Shown here piece by piece: positions 4,885-6,393 of a stretch of DNA of 6,393 nt. Source of the stretch: Parachlamydiales bacterium (lineage in GTDB: Bacteria > Chlamydiota > Chlamydiia > Chlamydiales > Rhabdochlamydiaceae); the NCBI GenBank assembly GCA_020050965.1, contig JAGVJV010000024.1:1-6393 (forward strand). Direction: 5' to 3'. The translations under genes and the position numbers were made by a program. The first letter of the stretch is position 1. Each line of letters begins with the position of its first letter. The notes under the pieces are model-generated. The model ran no database searches and was not told where the DNA came from. It saw nothing but the letters and a program-made list of their open reading frames with translations.

Positions 4885-6366
4885 TCATTTCCCTGTCGGT
4901 TCATTATCAAACTCGAATTTGATATTGTGCTTTCTATAAATGGACATTCGGTTCTTTAGAGATGCGCCAGAAAAGCCGCAGTTATCGATTAGATCGAAAA
5001 CGGATCCAAGCTCCTTTCCTTCGCTGGGGCGTAAGACCCGTCCGATCGCCTGCAGAAGCTTGACTTCGCTTGAAATTGGGGACGCAATGATCAGGGTTTC
5101 CCAATGAGAAACGTCGATCCCCTCGCCGATTAAAGAAGTTGTTGCAACTGTGATCCTGGCCTTTCTTACCCTTCCCATTAGGGTAGTGCGCTCTTCGCGG
5201 CTAATGGATCCGTGCGCCATAACGTGCTGGACGCCGATCTCATTGAGCATCTCCGATAGACGCTCAGCATGGGCAATTCGATCCACTAGAAGTAAAGTTG
5301 ATTTGTCCTCCGGAATGAGGCCAATAACAAAATGATTGCGCTGGGGGTTGTCTAATGAGGAAATATAGTCAGTCCACGAATCAAGTCGCCCGGGGTCAAA
5401 GCCAGTGCGTATGACGGTGATATTCGCTGGAACGATCGAGTTGACCGCCTCGACCTCGTCCCTTTCAATTTTCGCCAAGATCGGGCCAATTGCCCTATGG
5501 ATCAAACAGTCGAGTTTGTCCCTTCGAATGGGAGTTGCCGATAAGCCAAATCGAAATTTGCTTGGGAACCACCCGATCACTTCGGAAAATGATCGTGCCG
5601 GCGCGTGATGACATTCGTCGCAAAGGATCAACCCAATTTGATCGCCCATTTCTCGGCACTTCTCTTCATTTCTACTCAGAGTTTGCACGAGTGCCACTGT
5701 GATTTGATCTCCAACCTCCCATGAACCGCTTCCTATAAATCCCGGAGTGATCCCGAAGAGCCTTTTGATCTCTTTCTGCCATTGTTGGGCTAGCTCCGAT
5801 CGATGGACTAGAATGAGCGCCGGTGTTGACTTTCTGCGGATGATCTCCAATCCCATAATCGATTTTCCAGCGCCGGTCGGCGCCACGAGAATTCCTTGGG
5901 AGTTTTTTTCTACAGCTTCAGTAACCGCCCTCTTTTGATAAGCCCTCAAAGTCACGCCATTTAGAGGTGGGAAGGATGAGGGTGGGCAAACGCGCTCCTC
6001 TACGATTTCTGGAGCTATATCATTCCGTTTTAAAATTCCGATAAGATCGCTGCCGTAGCCCCGTTGGACAACAAGGTCATTCCCGCGACAATAGAAGGTT
6101 TTGATTTCCTCAGCTATTTCCCCAGTGTAACGCCCATATTTCTCAGCCGCTTCTATCTCTGGATTCGGAAAGGTGTTGTCTCGGACAATTTGTTTGCGCA
6201 AACGTTCTGGGGGATTACAAATGGTGAGGTTGGAATCAACAACAATTTTTTGCTTTGGCTGTTGAAGGAAAGCGACATTTTCGCTATGCTGAGGACTGTA
6301 ACTGATTTGTAACTCGTCATCGGCCGCTTTTCCCGAAGCGGCTCTGACATTTTCAGGCACCACCAT
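4885..6366 (-). CDS. XPB/SSL2-like superfamily 2 DNA helicase
   Basis: This is a 493-residue helicase with the full set of motifs: a Q-like LRAYQKRAV at 140-148, Walker A APTGAGKS at 162-169, motif Ia LVHRSELAQQW at 186-196, DECH box at 250-253, SAT in GLSATPIR at 274-281, motif IV LLLVDRIAHAERL at 358-370, motif V ATTSLIGEGIDV at 408-419 and motif VI QAIGRVLRP at 439-447 with Arg443 and Arg446. Residues about 65-135 (NPEIEAAEKYGRYTGEI, DLVVQRGYGSDLIGIL, VEERVCPP) match the small N-terminal domain that precedes the motor in XPB-like bacterial helicases. Residues 1-60 are unassigned. It is predicted to translocate on DNA using ATP, probably unwinding or remodelling it during replication of the element. 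No nuclease domain is fused. It is first in the visible operon and followed one base later by the ATPase gene. Its start is secured by AAAGGAGG five bases upstream. Confidence 0.9.
   Translation of the reverse strand: MVVPENVRAASGKAADDELQISYSPQHSENVAFLQQPKQKIVVDSNLTICNPPERLRKQIVRDNTFPNPEIEAAEKYGRYTGEIAEEIKTFYCRGNDLVVQRGYGSDLIGILKRNDIAPEIVEERVCPPSSFPPLNGVTLRAYQKRAVTEAVEKNSQGILVAPTGAGKSIMGLEIIRRKSTPALILVHRSELAQQWQKEIKRLFGITPGFIGSGSWEVGDQITVALVQTLSRNEEKCREMGDQIGLILCDECHHAPARSFSEVIGWFPSKFRFGLSATPIRRDKLDCLIHRAIGPILAKIERDEVEAVNSIVPANITVIRTGFDPGRLDSWTDYISSLDNPQRNHFVIGLIPEDKSTLLLVDRIAHAERLSEMLNEIGVQHVMAHGSISREERTTLMGRVRKARITVATTSLIGEGIDVSHWETLIIASPISSEVKLLQAIGRVLRPSEGKELGSVFDLIDNCGFSGASLKNRMSIYRKHNIKFEFDNEPTGK
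4891..4894 (-). promoter_or_regulatory. Ribosome binding site deciding the ATPase start
   Basis: AGGG lies in the last codons of the helicase gene, seven bases before the ATG at 4883. The stop codon TGA (4887-4885), one base, then ATG gives a near-overlapping arrangement typical of coupled translation. No comparable site precedes the TTG at 4910. Confidence 0.55.
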
Positions 6367-6371
6367 CGCTG

Positions 6372-6379
6372 CCTCCTTT
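6372..6379 (-). promoter_or_regulatory. Strong ribosome binding site of the helicase gene
   Basis: AAAGGAGG, five bases before the ATG at 6366, is the best Shine-Dalgarno match in the window and fixes the helicase start. The promoter must lie beyond the window, since only 27 bases remain upstream. Confidence 0.7.
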
Positions 6380-6393
6380 CAAGTGGTAACTTG

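Noticed and set aside
4885..4910. ATPase start at TTG 4910 with a 26-base overlap
   Set aside because: The ATG at 4883 has AGGG at good spacing and the usual stop-start arrangement; the TTG has no comparable ribosome binding site.
1..6393. CRISPR array, tRNA or rRNA genes, insertion sequence, toxin-antitoxin pair
   Set aside because: None was found on either strand. The only regular repeats are the six octamers, which have no spacers of CRISPR length.

Overview
The window looks like a piece of a genome from the Chlamydiae, probably an environmental (Parachlamydia/Simkania-like) lineage or a metagenomic relative. The lineage call is from memory of protein families. The two left-hand genes are AT-rich, hydrophobic and of a style I associate with amoeba-associated chlamydiae. 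The right two thirds are a mobile-element-type DNA replication module with a different look and, by eye, a higher GC content. Every protein gene I can support is on the minus strand, so transcription runs from right to left.

Layout along the direction of transcription. (1) 6366-4885: an XPB/SSL2-like superfamily 2 helicase with all classical motifs and a strong ribosome binding site. (2) 4883-2742: a large P-loop ATPase of the replicative primase/helicase C-terminal type found in phages, plasmids and integrative islands. It starts one base after the helicase stop, so the two are almost certainly co-translated. (3) 2741-2469: a non-coding stretch that holds the most striking structure of the window. 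It has two mirror-image arrays of three GGTGAGTC octamers, exactly 100 bp apart, flanking a spacer with two A8 tracts. I read this as a candidate replication origin for the module. A possible promoter for the next genes lies at its downstream end. (4) 2468-1839 and 1983-1747: two small genes overlapping by 145 bp in different frames. They match a pair of island-borne proteins that travel together; the second is an HGGxSTG-type protein. (5) 1746-1260: no protein gene. The central part folds into a multi-branched, RNA-like structure on the plus strand, with an 11-bp long-range helix and several hairpins. (6) 1259-450: a membrane protein with an HEGGH zinc-metalloprotease (M50-like) motif and its own TATAAT box. 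(7) 373-1: the N-terminal 124 residues of a membrane protein that leaves the window, again with its own TATAAT box.

How the parts fit: helicase plus ATPase plus candidate origin would form a self-contained replication unit of an integrated element. The overlapping pair downstream is accessory cargo of unknown function. The edge between island and resident chromosome probably lies within 1260-1746. I see no integrase, tRNA gene, attachment-site repeat, CRISPR array or rRNA in the window.
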